From positions 1 through 35,261 of the forward strand of contig CAXKVV010000127.1 in the NCBI GenBank assembly GCA_964058805.1: a DNA stretch of 35,261 nucleotides, read 5' to 3'. Below, piece by piece: positions 11,129 to 22,549 of this stretch. Both the position numbers and the translations under genes were made by a program. Position 1 is the stretch's first letter; every line of letters begins with the position of its first letter. The DNA is from Schoenoplectus triqueter. Taxonomy: Eukaryota; Streptophyta; Magnoliopsida; Poales; Cyperaceae. The notes beneath the pieces are model-generated. The model searched no databases and was not told the DNA's origin. It worked only from the letters and a program-made list of their open reading frames with translations.

Positions 11129-12568
11129 TATTGTTAAGAAACCCCACGTGATCCACTTCCCCTGCTCTGCTGTGTCAGAGAAAATGCAACTATGCTAGGC
11201 ATTCTCTTCAAAAAAAAAAAAAATGCTATGCATCAAATTTTACGTGTAAATCCAACGTGGGCCAAGGAACACACTGTTGAAGTGAATAAACAAGTAAATG
11301 GGCCACTATGATTGTGTCGCTTAAAATTCTCTGTCTGTGATGGACCTTATGGCAAATAATGGGATCATCTACTGGATGATCATGAAACTGATAGGGTGTT
11401 GCAAGGTAAATTGTTTGTTTTTATTAAGAAAAAAAAAGAAGAAATGGGCATATGTCAATTTGGAATTATTTATAGAGGAGAAAATTGATGGTCGAAGTTG
11501 CACGAGGTCGTTACGGTTAAATCATGCTGTTGAGTATGGATATATGGCTATATATCTTATCCGATATGCCACGACAATGATGATACATATTTTTTTTACT
11601 TTTTGAAATAAAAGTCATGATACAATGTGCCTTAAAAGTTGAAACACTTTCATCTTATTACTTTAATGAAAACATATTTTATCATAATTTTGTTGTATCT
11701 AAAATAATATTATATATTTTGTCCCCCCACGCTTCACAGCGAAATGGTATGCTCACACGCTGGCATCGATTTAGTTGAAATTAATGTTTACATAATTTAT
11801 TGATGCTCACTCTATGAAAAATGTTTGCAAAGTCCAGAGATGAAACCAAGTTTTTACAACTTCTCTTTACATTTTATCTGATAATTCTTGACCGATTAAG
11901 TTATCATATAACTTTTACAAAAATGGTTGAACTTTTGCAAAAAAAAATTCATAAATTAGAAACCCACAATTTATCATGGAATATATTTAATTTTATATAG
12001 TTATAAATTGAAAATACTTTAAGCCTGCGCTCATATCATTGAGAACATCATTATTTAAATTTGACAGGAAAATGTAGACAAATAATGGAAAATTTTATAA
12101 CAATTACTACTTAAAAATATCAGAATATAAACGATACATTGATTTATTTGAATTTATACGACGCTACACAATTGAGGGGGAAAAGATACGTAATAGTGCT
12201 TGATTTTTTTTCTTTTGGAAAATATCAAAAATTGATGAATATGGAAATTAAACTTCTCAAATTTGATTTTTGAATATATATATGAGTGTTATATAGATTG
12301 ATTTTGAGGATTTCTTCAGGTCTATTAACGTGAACTACATATAATTTGTATTCACCATGCATTACGAATATGTTGTAGGCATTATTTTGTGGCATTTAAT
12401 TAAGAAATACACTTTGGCTTAAATTTAATTAAATGCATGACTTGTTTGGAATCATGCAAGCCATGCGTTTGGTGCTGATTAATATATAATTAATATCTTC
12501 TCCCCCTCGTGACTTAAATAAGATCCCAATAGAAGCTATAATTATAATCTCAACTTAAATACGGATGG
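11129..12568. other. AT-rich intergenic region, no supported gene
   Basis: The one open frame above 80 codons (11337-11606 plus) has a poly-lysine stretch from an A-run and no recognisable domain. No repeat structure was noticed beyond poly-A and AT runs. Confidence 0.5.
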
Positions 12569-12576
12569 GTCTTGTG

Positions 12577-13192
12577 CAGGGGGTGTAAAAGATATACAGA
12601 CGGATAATGCTTTTATCGTATTCGTATCCGTTATAATTTTTTGAATACGGATAGTATTGGATACGGATACCGGATATTGATCGGATATTGGATGGGGATA
12701 CTGATATAGATATATTTTAGATATTAAAATAAAAATATTGTATGTATCATTGAAAAAAAATTACATAGTACTTTATGATAAAATCATTAATTATAAAATT
12801 TAAATATTAATTATTATTATATTAGTAGTTTAAATGTATCAATGAATTATAAAAAATATGATACATTAACTTATATTAAATATAAAATAAATTAGATTTA
12901 TAATGAATGTTAAAAATCTAATTAAAAAATATATAATAGAAATATTTCGGATACATATTCGGATAAAATCGGATAATATTGGATCGTATACCTTCGGATA
13001 ATGTCGAATATTGATAAATAATAACTAAACGGCCGGATACGGATAGGTAAAGATCTTACTGTATCCGCATCCGTAAAAAAATTTAGATATGGATATCTCC
13101 GATTATTTTAGATACAGATCGGATAATTTTTATTATTTTTCGGATCATATCACGGATAAATTCAGATATTATCCGATCCGTTAACACCCCTA
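12577..13192. mobile_element. Non-autonomous hAT element, complete, 8-bp TSD
   Basis: The element is 616 bp. Its left end 'cagggggtgtaaaag' and right end 'gttaacaccccta' form the short inverted terminus (C/T)AGGGGTGT typical of plant hAT transposons. It is flanked by a perfect 8-bp duplication 'gtcttgtg' at 12569-12576 and 13193-13200. The subterminal regions are crowded with 'ggatac', 'atccg' and 'cggata' motifs in both orientations, the pattern expected of hAT transposase binding sites. The core is AT-rich and non-coding, so movement would depend on a transposase supplied elsewhere. Confidence 0.9.
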
Positions 13193-13299
13193 GTCTTGTG
13201 ATTCTTATCTATCATTTTGTAACGAAATTTATGCCAAAATCATGTGCCATGCGAGCCAAGACAGATTTAAGATTGAAGAGGTACGACATCTTCAATTTT

Positions 13300-13640
13300 T
13301 AGGGGTGTCAATGGGTCGGGTCGAATCGGGTCGGGTCGGATTATATTATTTTATTATTATTTTATCTGATTCGAACCCGATCCGATTAAATTCGGGTCAA
13401 AAAATCTTAACTCATACTCGACCCGTGTAAAATAATTAAATATTTTTATATAATTTAAGTAATTAAATATTGATTAATTTATAATTAATATTAATTAGTG
13501 TATATTTAAGTTTTAATTAGTACTAAATCATAAATTTATTTCAAAAAACATAATTAATTGGGTCGGGTCGGGTTGACCTGAACCCGACCCGACCCGATTC
13601 AAGTAAAAAATAAATAAATCCATATCGGACCCATTTATTT
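13300..13640. mobile_element. hAT-type element with only the left terminus intact
   Basis: The left end 'taggggtgtcaatgggtcgg' is a canonical plant hAT terminus followed by GGGTCGGGTC motifs. After an AT-rich core, the complementary GACCCGACCC cluster reappears near 13581-13597. No matching 'acaccccta' right terminus follows, so the right end appears lost or diverged, and the end coordinate is approximate. A perfect 15-bp inverted repeat (13560-13574 with 13581-13595) lies in the right subterminal cluster. The short open frame over the left end is a by-product of the repeats. Confidence 0.75.
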
Positions 13641-15448
13641 TTGGATTATATCAGATCAATAATTAACACAATATATGCATTGTCAGACACTTCGGCAAAA
13701 TTAGAAATTGTTTGGGAGATTGCATATTTATTTCCGGATAAAAATTACTTATGAACATTTTGTGGTTGCAAAAAATAAAATAAATTGAACTATATATATA
13801 TATATACCAAATCATCACAAGTCAATAGTATCAATATATATTAAGATTATGACACTTTCGCAAAAAAACGATACAAAAAAAAAGAATGAACCAAAAGTTT
13901 TACGAAACTTATAGAAATACGAAACCTAAACAAAAAAAAGTTACAACCTCTCTATAGACTCATAGCATAAATACAGTTTTCCATGTTGATAATGATTAAT
14001 GAATGAGGATCTAAGACATCATAGGTGGACCCATTATTTAAGCCTCTATTATTATTGTATAATGGTGATAATTGAAGGCAAAGCGGTGGTAGGTATCTTG
14101 TTGCAAATTAAGCCTCATGGTGCACACTATTTTCTTGAATTATTTGGTCCCGACCGACACTTTATGAATGGAATTCAGATCCTGGCCGTTGGATCTTTGA
14201 TGATGAATCCAACGGGTCATGTATTAATGTATAGCACATTATTGCAGTATTTGGTGCTGAACTGTGATAAAAGATCTGAAATATTAATAACCGACAACCT
14301 AATCTCTCGTCTGTTTCAACTATAAACTACATTTTTGTCACTATCATCAATAAGAAGCATTTTTTATGAATCACCTTTATTTGTCCATTTTTTGCTTCTA
14401 ATTGGTGGATGACATGAGTTTGAACAAGGCATGCCTCCTATTCAGCCTTGGACCGATGCAACTTTTCTTTCTTTTTATTTTTGGTTTTGGAAACAGAATC
14501 AAGATTAACACTTCAAAATAAATTTGACAAAATTGGTGGTTCAAATTACACGACTTGAAATTTGAAAGTCAGCTTAACTTTCAAATTACCGCGTCTAAGT
14601 TCTTTCAAAATCATTATCAAGTTGAATTTTCTGAATTTGGAATGAGTCCTGTGTATTTGGACTACGATGGCAAAATATGTCGCAATTTTTTTTTTTTGGT
14701 TGTGCAGATGTAAAACACGTTATTTTTTTTTAATTAAAGAACACTTTTTTTAACGGCCATACTTCAAATTTCCGTCTTAAACGTGTTGAATAAATTCAGA
14801 TTTGAGTTTATGTTAATTAACGGATGAAGTCATAAAGTTGCAGCTACAACGTGTTCAATTTTAAATTAATAATTGGAGTTGCCAAATCCGGCTCTTTTCA
14901 ACTTTGAAATATTATTAGTTCCGATTAATATCGGATTAATTTTGTTTCCTAAAAAGTAAAATAATCTAAAATTTGTTTGGCATATACTTTGATAGCTAAG
15001 ACCGTCATACCTTGTTTGCATTTTATTGCTTTCATTATTGTTTCTATGATGCAATATAATTTGTCAGTAACACTAGTATCAGCAACTGGTATTTTAGCCA
15101 AAAGGTTGCTTTGTCTAATTCAACATAGGCCTACTGTCAATTATATATGAATAAATGAAAATACCAGAATAGCACTAATTCAATGTCGGAAGAAAAGGAG
15201 ATATGACAGAACAATAATAAATATCAATTTTAGCTTGAGAGTTAAAAGAATTCATATAAATATACAACTATGAATGAACCATTAAATAAACACAGTATAC
15301 ATATATGAAGTGGAAACAAGGAAAAAGGAACAAATGAACAATAAAAAAAAACAAAGAATATATCACAATTGCTAAATACAATGGCCTCATTTTTCTTTTC
15401 CAAAAAACCCATAAATAAAAAAAAATGTACCCATCAGTTTTCAGTACT
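13641..15448. other. Intergenic region downstream of the CSLC gene
   Basis: This lies 3' of the minus-strand CSLC gene. An AT repeat sits near 13790-13806. A 108-codon plus frame (13999-14325) lies in a less AT-rich patch, but its translation matches no family I recognise. The stretch directly below the CSLC stop codon (15200-15448) should hold the 3' UTR and polyadenylation site; no canonical AATAAA on the minus strand was identified with confidence. Confidence 0.45.
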
Positions 15449-18400
15449 CTACATCTGTTCCCCAATGAGGTCAAGTCCGACGAGTAAAAACGAGACCCCT
15501 TGAAAGAGGAGGTAGTAAAAATGAATCCCTTGAGCTGACAACAGACTTCTTACAGCTGCAGTAAGTAGCAGCAATGCTAGTGCAAGCTCTTTTTTGTAAA
15601 TCTTATTTACCCTTTTACCCCTGGGTAGCAAAATCTTCTGTTCTTCCTTGCTCAACTCGACCAGTGCACTGTCTGATACATGCTTGTGAAATTGTGGCAA
15701 TCCTACTACACTTTTTTGTAAATCCGATTCTGATGATCTACCGGCCTTTTTTGTGACAACCCATTCATACGCGCTCCCAAGTTTAAATAGGCCGGATACC
15801 ATGGCATTGAACTTGGTGATTGACATGGTATTTTCGAAAAGTAGGTACGGTACAATGAAAGGGAATGAACCAGGTGCTGGAAGGATGTTTAAAAATGACA
15901 TGAAGACTGGTATGTAGCAAATGACCCATATCGGTAGCTCAGCCTCCGGAACAAACATTGTCAGTGGCAGAATCACACAAAATAGTGTGAAGGAGTAGAA
16001 TGGGAGGATTAGTTTCCGAAGAAGAAAGAATAAGAGGATTAGATTTGCCTTCTTGAATGCAGAAATCTGTAAAAGGGATAATTTTTTTTTCTAAATGTTA
16101 AGGAGAAATAGGAAAGAAATGTAATTTCTTTTCTAAAATGTTCACACATCTTGGCAGCTATTTGAAATGCTTCAAAATTTAAAGTATTCAGCTGTAATAT
16201 GATCTATCATTGTTCTAACAAAGTTGGGAATTTCTTTTATCAGAAAAGTCAGGAATTGAAAAGATGAAAAGGACAAATTAGAACCTTGGAAGTAAGGACA
16301 GCAGGGAGACAGAGGCGAAATAGGTGCATTGGCCCAGAATGCCACCGATGTTGTTGCTTTCGGTATGCCTCGTATGATTCTGGTACCTCACAGAGTACCT
16401 AAATAAATTTCAAAAAAAGAATTAATGCTTATCAGTGTCATTGTCAGAAGACACACAATAAAAGATACACAAATTGCACTTTTCCAGTTTTGACAAGCTC
16501 GTAGGGTAATAGGGTAATAGGGTATCAATACAGTTGACACATTCTGGTATTAACTAATACCTATAAAGCACATGCTGGTATAAGCCAGATATGGTACATG
16601 TTAAGTTAGAAATTGATACCATCAACTATAGAGCATCAACTTACTCATGTAATTTGGGATCAACAGTTCTGCCTCTAAAACAAACAGAAGGACCAAGTAA
16701 TTGACAGCATAATCCAGGATATTCATTTCCAATTTGAACTATACCTTGACATCATTCAAGTAAATGAATTTCCACCCATTTAGATGGGCCCTGACAGCAA
16801 TATCCATGTCCTCGACAGTTGTCCTTTCCAGCCACCCACCCGATGTCTCCAGTGCCTTTATTCTCCATACACCTGCCGTCCCATTAAACCCAAAGAAATT
16901 AAGAAAAATACCATTCACCTGCTGTTCCACCTCAAAGTGGAAGCTGAGGTTTATGTTTTGAAGCCTCGTCAGAAGGTTTTCATCTTTGTTTACGAAACTC
17001 CATCTTGCTTGTACCAGTCCAAGATTGGGGTTTCCCTGAAATGTTCATATTGTTCTATTGTCAAATTATTAAATAACAAATGAATCAAACAAGGATGATG
17101 ATGCCATTCCTGTATTCTTTTTTGGTACATTAAGCAAATCTGGACTGTAATAAACTTAACTTCAAAAGTAACAATAAATTTCAACATCAACACTCACCAT
17201 TCACCCAGTACTTTTACAAAAGTACCTTGGCACCCCCCCCCCCCCGTAAGAAACACACTACTATTTGAAGAGGGAGGCCCCGTTTCATAAACAAAGTTGG
17301 AAATTATATGAAGTAGGTCTTCACATGCAAATACCAAAATTTATAGTGATTCGGTCAAGTTCTGCCATAACTGACATAAAACAGAAAGGCATTACTTCAG
17401 ATTGAATGTAGAGGTCCTTATCAATTCTTGGCCATTTGTTAATTAATGCAACCGACATATATTATAACCTCAATAAAACAAAATAAGTAACTATAAATGA
17501 TCATTAGGATAATTCTGCTAGGATTATAGATAAGCAGCTTACCTCAAAATGTGGCACTGTTCGTTTAAGAAAATCAGGACTGGGCTGAAAATCAGCATCA
17601 AAAATAGCAACAAACTCATAATCCTTCACATAATCACAACTCATGGCTGATTTCAGGTTCCCAGCTTTGTATCCGGTACGCACCAACCGATGCCGATACA
17701 CAATATTCACACCTTGTTGGCTCCATTTTGTGACCTCAGCCTTTATTAGAGTCCGAATGGAATCATCGTCGGAGTCATCAAGCACTTGGATTAGAAGCCG
17801 ATCTCGAGGCCAATCCAATTGACATGCGGCTGAGATTGATTGGTCGTACACCTATGTTATTTTTTTTTGTTGCAGATAAAACAGATAATTCTGTTAGAAG
17901 TGAGACAAAACTTGAAGTACATGATTTCTCAAATTTAAAGGCAATAGTATCGGACTTCATCATCATTAAAGCATAATTGATGATGATGTTGTTGATGATG
18001 ACAACATTAGTGATAAGTGCAATTATTATCAGTACTGATTACCTTTGTCATCATTAAAGCGTACAGAGAAAAATGCTTTCACATGAAGTACCTTAATCAT
18101 GAAAAGAGCGACTACTTGAAAATGTATCCAATAATTGAGACTATCCATTGATTTAAACAAAATACGTACTTCAAGAAAATAAAGGAAAAATGAAGAATCA
18201 ATTTTTAAAGCAAATTAGGATTGTACATTTACTTAAGAATTTGGGAGGAAAAGAGAAGGCCTTGTTCTTTCCATGGCACCTGGTATGATAGCTAACTCTA
18301 GTATGCCAAGAAAGAAAGAAAGAATTTTTTTTCCAGATGTTTGTGCACTCTCAAGAATAGCAAAACACTCAAAAAATGAAAAAAAAAAAATCAATTTTGA

Positions 18401-19162
18401 GAGGCATGTTAAAAGAAGGAAGGGGATATAAAATGTAAATAAGAAAAGAGAATGGTATATTACCTCTCTCTCATTACACATGGGAATCTGTACAAGAACC
18501 ATTGGATACTTGTAATCGGATCCTTCTTTAAGCGGGTCGGATTCGCTCTTTGGTTTAATCCCCTTAAACTTGATCCAAAAGCACCCAAGACAGAGCACAA
18601 GCCGGTCGAGAGATTGAATAACAAACAAAACTATACAGAATTTAGAAAGAATTTGAATCAGGTATGCGATATAAGCTGCCCGAAACCCGAGCCATGCGAT
18701 GTATAACCCGTGTGCCCAACTGGATATCTCCAGTTTCTCCGGCAAGTGCAAATTCAAGTCGGGTCTCTGGAAATGCCATCCTTTCCAGTAAGCCACCAGC
18801 TCAAGGCAGAGCACAGCAACAGAAATTACCAAAAATGCCCTTATGAACTTGTAAAGAAGCCGGCTTTTCTCAGGCTTCTCCTGTGGCCGGTTTGCGAGTC
18901 GCTCCTTGATGGCTCTCGGCAGGGCCCACATGGCAGTAGCAAGCCACGCGATGCAACTGGCTGCACGATGAGCTCTTAGTAGCAGCACCCATGTGAATTG
19001 CTTAGCATTCTTTCCTCTCCCTTTCTCGGTTGAGCTGAACTCCATTTCCGGGCCTTCAATCTCCACCACAGAGTAGTTCGGGTTCTCCATTGTTACCACC
19101 ACTGGAGTTCCCTTTCTAGCCTCCCGGCCCCACCAGTCAGAGAGACCCATGTTCGGTGGCAT
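15449..19162 (-). CDS. CSLC5: Cellulose synthase-like C: xyloglucan glucan synthase (CSLC5/8-type), five exons
   Basis: A Golgi GT2 enzyme that polymerises UDP-glucose into the beta-1,4-glucan backbone of xyloglucan, working with XXT xylosyltransferases (known for the family). Exons on the minus strand are 19162-18464, 17851-17543, 17035-16745, 16398-16285 and 16066-15449. All junctions are GT..AG and phase 0, and together they give 676 residues, normal for CSLC. Visible motifs are [14 protein letters not shown] (25-38), membrane segments near 108-126 and 175-197, LDDSDD (257-262), DAD (318-320), TVED (409-412), QQHRW (448-452), then several C-terminal membrane segments ending LIGEQM. These are the substrate-binding and catalytic signatures of a processive beta-glycan synthase, and none is missing. 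The start is the first Met, giving an N-terminus of family-like length. 'MENPNYS', '[15 protein letters not shown]' and '[13 protein letters not shown]' favour the CSLC5/8 branch; CSLC12 is less likely. The exact orthologue needs a tree. Confidence 0.95.
16067..16284 (-). other. CSLC intron 4
   Basis: This 218-bp intron has donor AAG|GTTCTA, a weaker match to the plant consensus, and acceptor TTTACAG|ATTTCT, phase 0. It separates LPAVLTSK from [10 protein letters not shown]. The protein reads through in family-typical order, so the donor is accepted. Confidence 0.88.
16399..16744 (-). other. CSLC intron 3
   Basis: This 346-bp intron has donor AAG|GTATAG (after LNDVK) and acceptor TTTAG|GTACTC (before VLCEVPES), phase 0. 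A small 'gggtaatag' tandem lies at about 16503-16525. Confidence 0.9.
17036..17542 (-). other. CSLC intron 2, carries a 13-base homopolymer of C
   Basis: This 507-bp intron has donor GAG|GTAAGC and acceptor TTTCAG|GGAAAC, phase 0, splitting VPHFE from [10 protein letters not shown] run of 13 C on the plus strand (17233-17245) stands out in otherwise AT-rich sequence. Confidence 0.9.
17852..18463 (-). other. CSLC intron 1
   Basis: This 612-bp intron has donor GAG|GTAATA (after MCNERE) and acceptor CATAG|GTGTAC (before VYDQSI). Phase 0. It contains a GATGATGATGTTGTTGATGATG-like trinucleotide run (about 17978-18000) and a poly-A/T tract near 18379. Reading through it adds an artefactual tail to exon 1, so a naive open frame continues to about 18233. 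Confidence 0.9.
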
Positions 19163-19560
19163 TTCTTACTCGCTCTTATTCTCTCTGTTTTTTTTCCCAA
19201 AACTTGGTAGAGGGCCAAAAGGCTGCCAGGGTACTCCTCTCTCTCTCGCGCGCTCTCTTGCTATCTCTCTCTATTTCTCTCGCAATTAATAAAGACCAAA
19301 CGAGCGAAGTACTCACAATTTGAGGCGCAAGGTTTGAACCTTTTCACATTAATGGCGGAGGAAGTTTTAAGGGGTTTAAGCTAGGGGTCTTGATACTTGG
19401 CTTGCTCTCATGGCTTTCTCAAGATGACAGCAGCAATCGCAGAGGGTAAGGTATCTATATGAGATATCTCTCGCTATTTGTAAAGCTCAAGGTCATGTGG
19501 GGATAATTTAATGTCGCTCCAGGAAAACAAACATATATATCGTCTAGTTTTTCTCTTTCC
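19163..19560 (-). promoter_or_regulatory. CSLC 5' leader and putative core promoter with GA/CT repeats
   Basis: Read on the minus strand, the 100-120 bases upstream of the start codon contain a GAGAGA-rich tract (plus-strand CT repeats at about 19236-19290). Farther upstream an 'atatatat' string (plus 19533-19540) could be a TATA element, placing transcription start near 19500 and a leader of about 330-350 bp. GA-rich leaders are common in plant genes. The start site and any leader intron are inferred only. Confidence 0.4.
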
Positions 19561-21966
19561 CCCTTCTTTTCAGCTTTTACTACTTTACCATTTACCAATC
19601 CCTGTTTAGTCAAAACTTTTGCATCAAGTACATCTGTACTGTACATGGGGGAGAGAGAATGATAGAGAAGAGAAGTGAGAGGATTCGAGCGGTGTGATTG
19701 GGATTTTGAGGCAAGTAAGGGATAACGACAGGTAGAGAACAGAGTACTGCACCAGACCTGGTGATGAGATAAAAGCTGGAAGCTTGAGTTAAAAGAAAAG
19801 AGAGGAGAGAGAGAAAGAGACTGAGAACAGAGGAGTCATAATTTTGATTTTCTAACTAGGAAAAAAATATTACAAGGTGAAATAAAACAAGAGCAATTAA
19901 GACCAATGGGGGAAAAGGCGCCAAAGGAAATTTCATGGTTGTCCAGCCTAGCAAAGAGAGAATTTTCTTTTTATTTTTGCCTTAAAGACCTTAAAACCTG
20001 ATTTCATTTTCAACTAAAAGGCCGTCAGACGCCAGTAAGCTCTGAAGAGTGTGAAACAGCTCATTTATTCCTTCAATATTTCAAATTTTAACACGTCACG
20101 AGTCTCACAAATCTTAACTTGAAGTTACTGCTTACCTGCCATAAGAAATTTGTTGATTATTACCCTTTTTACCCAATTGGACCATGAAAGTTTGAAATAT
20201 AGCAAGACGATTCTGGTACTAATTCTTATTTTCGTTCCGTTCTTAAGTGTATAAGAAATAAGAATGGATGGTAATTTGCATACATGTGAAGAAACTGAAA
20301 AGGTAGAATCGTAATTATTTTTTATTCAAATATTACGTAGCATAATTGTGGAGAGGGATATACAATCTTGGAATAAATTAAGTTTTTTTTTTTGGTATAA
20401 CTATGGTCTTTTTTTTTGGTATAACACACAATGCAGGGAGGTAAGGGGGCTTGTACATTTTTTATAAAAAAAAAACAAAGAATAAAACTCACTTTTTTGC
20501 AATAATAATTTTGTACTAAATTTGCATTTTCTTACCAGTTAAGTAAGTAAATTATTTTTTGTGTTTACTGATTCTTTTTTCACTGAGCAATTATCTTATA
20601 AGTGAAAATTGCCTGAAGATTACTCTGAAAAATTAAAACAAATCCCAAAGAAGAGACGCAGAAAATATAAATTACATAAATATAAGCACACACAAAAATA
20701 ATAACCTAATTTAAGCTACTAGAAAAAGGTGACAATTAAATAACCATAAAAAAAATTAAAATTAACAGCTGCTACTAAGTTGTTTTCTGGAACACCGGCG
20801 TTCTTTTCGACTTTGTTCCGAGAAAAAAATTATAGAAACAAAAATTTGATTTTAAAATGAGACATTTCTGTCCAATAAATGGAGATCAGAAAAAGCAATC
20901 GGACGGTTGCTAACAAATCTGTTTGATGAATACTAAAATGTAATAATTTTGATGGAGCTGTATGGATTTTTCAACTACAAGTTAACAATTTTTTTAATAC
21001 ATATATGTGAAAAAAGCATTTGTAAACCAAAAAAAATGTTATTTTTTATAAGTCATATTTCGATTAAATTTACTGATCCAGGGACGAGCTCTGTCTGTTT
21101 ATAGATTGATCAATGAATATTTACAAATATTGCACTTGTGATAAAAACTGTAAGAATATTCAGAGCAGAGGTTGACCACATGATTTAAATTGAATGGCCC
21201 AGATACAGGGAAATATCCTTACAAATGACAATAATGAATACAAAATTGAGAAGGAAACCGTCATTATTAATTATATTGTGGAACTGAAGAACTTTCGCAT
21301 ATGATTATTTTTAACTAACTAATTAATGATATTGACAACGGCCACTAGGCATTGAACTTTCACTTTCTGTTAAATACAATTTTTCAAAACCTTTGTGCTT
21401 GAAGCTTTAAGTTTGATTATTTGAACTTTGAACGGTCGTTTTTGCACGCGTGCTTCTCTCAATGGATTGGTAGGAGATACATCTTTTTCTACCGATAAAG
21501 AAAAAGTTTTTCAAAATTTATTAATAAATTCGTGGGAGGGAAAAAAAATTATTAAAAGCACCAAAACCTACTCATTATATCTCATTATGACAACAACAGC
21601 TCAAGGAACCCACAAGCAACTACCAACACATAACTCCATAAACAATCTGTATTAATTATGTTCTTTTGACATGTGACATTCTTCATGGAGGCTCTTTCGA
21701 GCGAAATCGTTTTGCAAATTTAACAATAATTTACAAATTAAGGTATAAAAATGAGCAATACAAGGCAATGTCAGAAACATGTATTGCCATCATATATTAA
21801 CTGTTTGTTGTGTGCACTTTGAGTTAGTTATCAATTCTATACTAAACAAATTCGTTAATTACCTTCTGATTTTTCTTTATGATGCATTATACATTGTTAA
21901 ATTTAACATGTTAATTTTTCAAATCGCTTGGTGAATGTTATTACATATTTATAATGCACCATTAGA
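19561..21966. other. Upstream intergenic region of CSLC, no second gene seen
   Basis: The first 300 bases (to about 19860) remain purine-rich on the plus strand (GAGAGA), possibly still part of the CSLC promoter. Beyond that the sequence is AT-rich, with an imperfect duplication of a T-run plus 'ggtataac' near 20380-20425. The open frame at 21428-21655 has no recognisable domain. Confidence 0.45.
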
Positions 21967-21974
21967 TATACTAG

Positions 21975-22541
21975 TAGGGGTGTGCAAACGGATCAATTTA
22001 ATTGGTTTTGAACCGAATTGTCAATTTTTGGAATATTTGGTTTGATTTTTCGGGTTAAAATTTTTGATTTGGTTGAAAATTTTAGTTAATTCAATTTTTA
22101 TTCTCTAGTTTAGTTTATATTTTTCTAAATCGGATAAATCGAATAAACCAAACCAAAATTTATCAAACAAATTTATTTTGCTTTATATCAATAAGAATCA
22201 TATCAAAAATATATTTATTTTTATATATTTATTTAGTTACTTATTTTATTTTCTAAGCTACTTATTTTTTCTATGAATTTTTAACCATCAATATATTATA
22301 TTTCTCTTTTATTAATATAATTTCATTTTAACCGAATAAACCAAATAAAACTTCAGTTTATTTGGTTGATATTTTTAAAAGTTTCTAGTCTACCCCCAAT
22401 TTATTTGGGATTAAAGGCTTTTGTTGTTGTTGTTGATATTTTTAAAAGTTTGGTTTGATTCTTAATTTGACAAACCAATTAAAAATTTGAATGCATATAT
22501 TTAGTTCGGTTTGAACCGAACCGACCGATTGTACACCCCTA
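21975..22541. mobile_element. Non-autonomous hAT element with 8-bp TSD, hosts a SINE fragment
   Basis: The element is 567 bp, with left end 'taggggtgtgcaaacgg' and right end 'gattgtacaccccta'. It is flanked by an 8-bp duplication with one mismatch, 'tatactag' (21967-21974) and 'tataccag' (22542-22549). Subterminal 'ggtttgaaccgaa/ttcggtttgaaccgaaccg' motifs lie in both orientations around an AT-rich core. It is non-coding. A short retroposon sits inside it at 22385-22431. Confidence 0.9.
22385..22431 (+). mobile_element. 5'-truncated Au-like SINE tail nested in hAT element
   Basis: The inserted sequence carries 'tttatttgggattaaaggc' followed by a (TTG)n tail, which resembles the conserved 3' end of the plant Au SINE family. 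It is bordered by a perfect 20-bp duplication, 'gttgatatttttaaaagttt', at 22365-22384 and 22432-22451. The first bases of the right copy merge with the TTG tail. The tRNA-like 5' part is absent, so this is a dead, 5'-truncated copy, which is the usual product of incomplete target-primed reverse transcription. Confidence 0.8.
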
Positions 22542-22549
22542 TATACCAG

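Noticed and set aside
13999..14325. 108-codon plus-strand open frame downstream of CSLC
   Set aside because: Less AT-biased than its surroundings, but no family recognised and no splice or promoter support. Kept only as a note.
15574..15756. Plus-strand open frame opposite CSLC exon 5
   Set aside because: Antisense shadow of the real coding exon. The same applies to plus-strand frames at 16764-17083 and 18452-18979.
18233..18463. Continuation of the CSLC exon 1 reading frame beyond MCNERE
   Set aside because: It departs from family sequence exactly at a GAG|GTAATA donor, and the family sequence resumes at 17851, so it is intron read-through.
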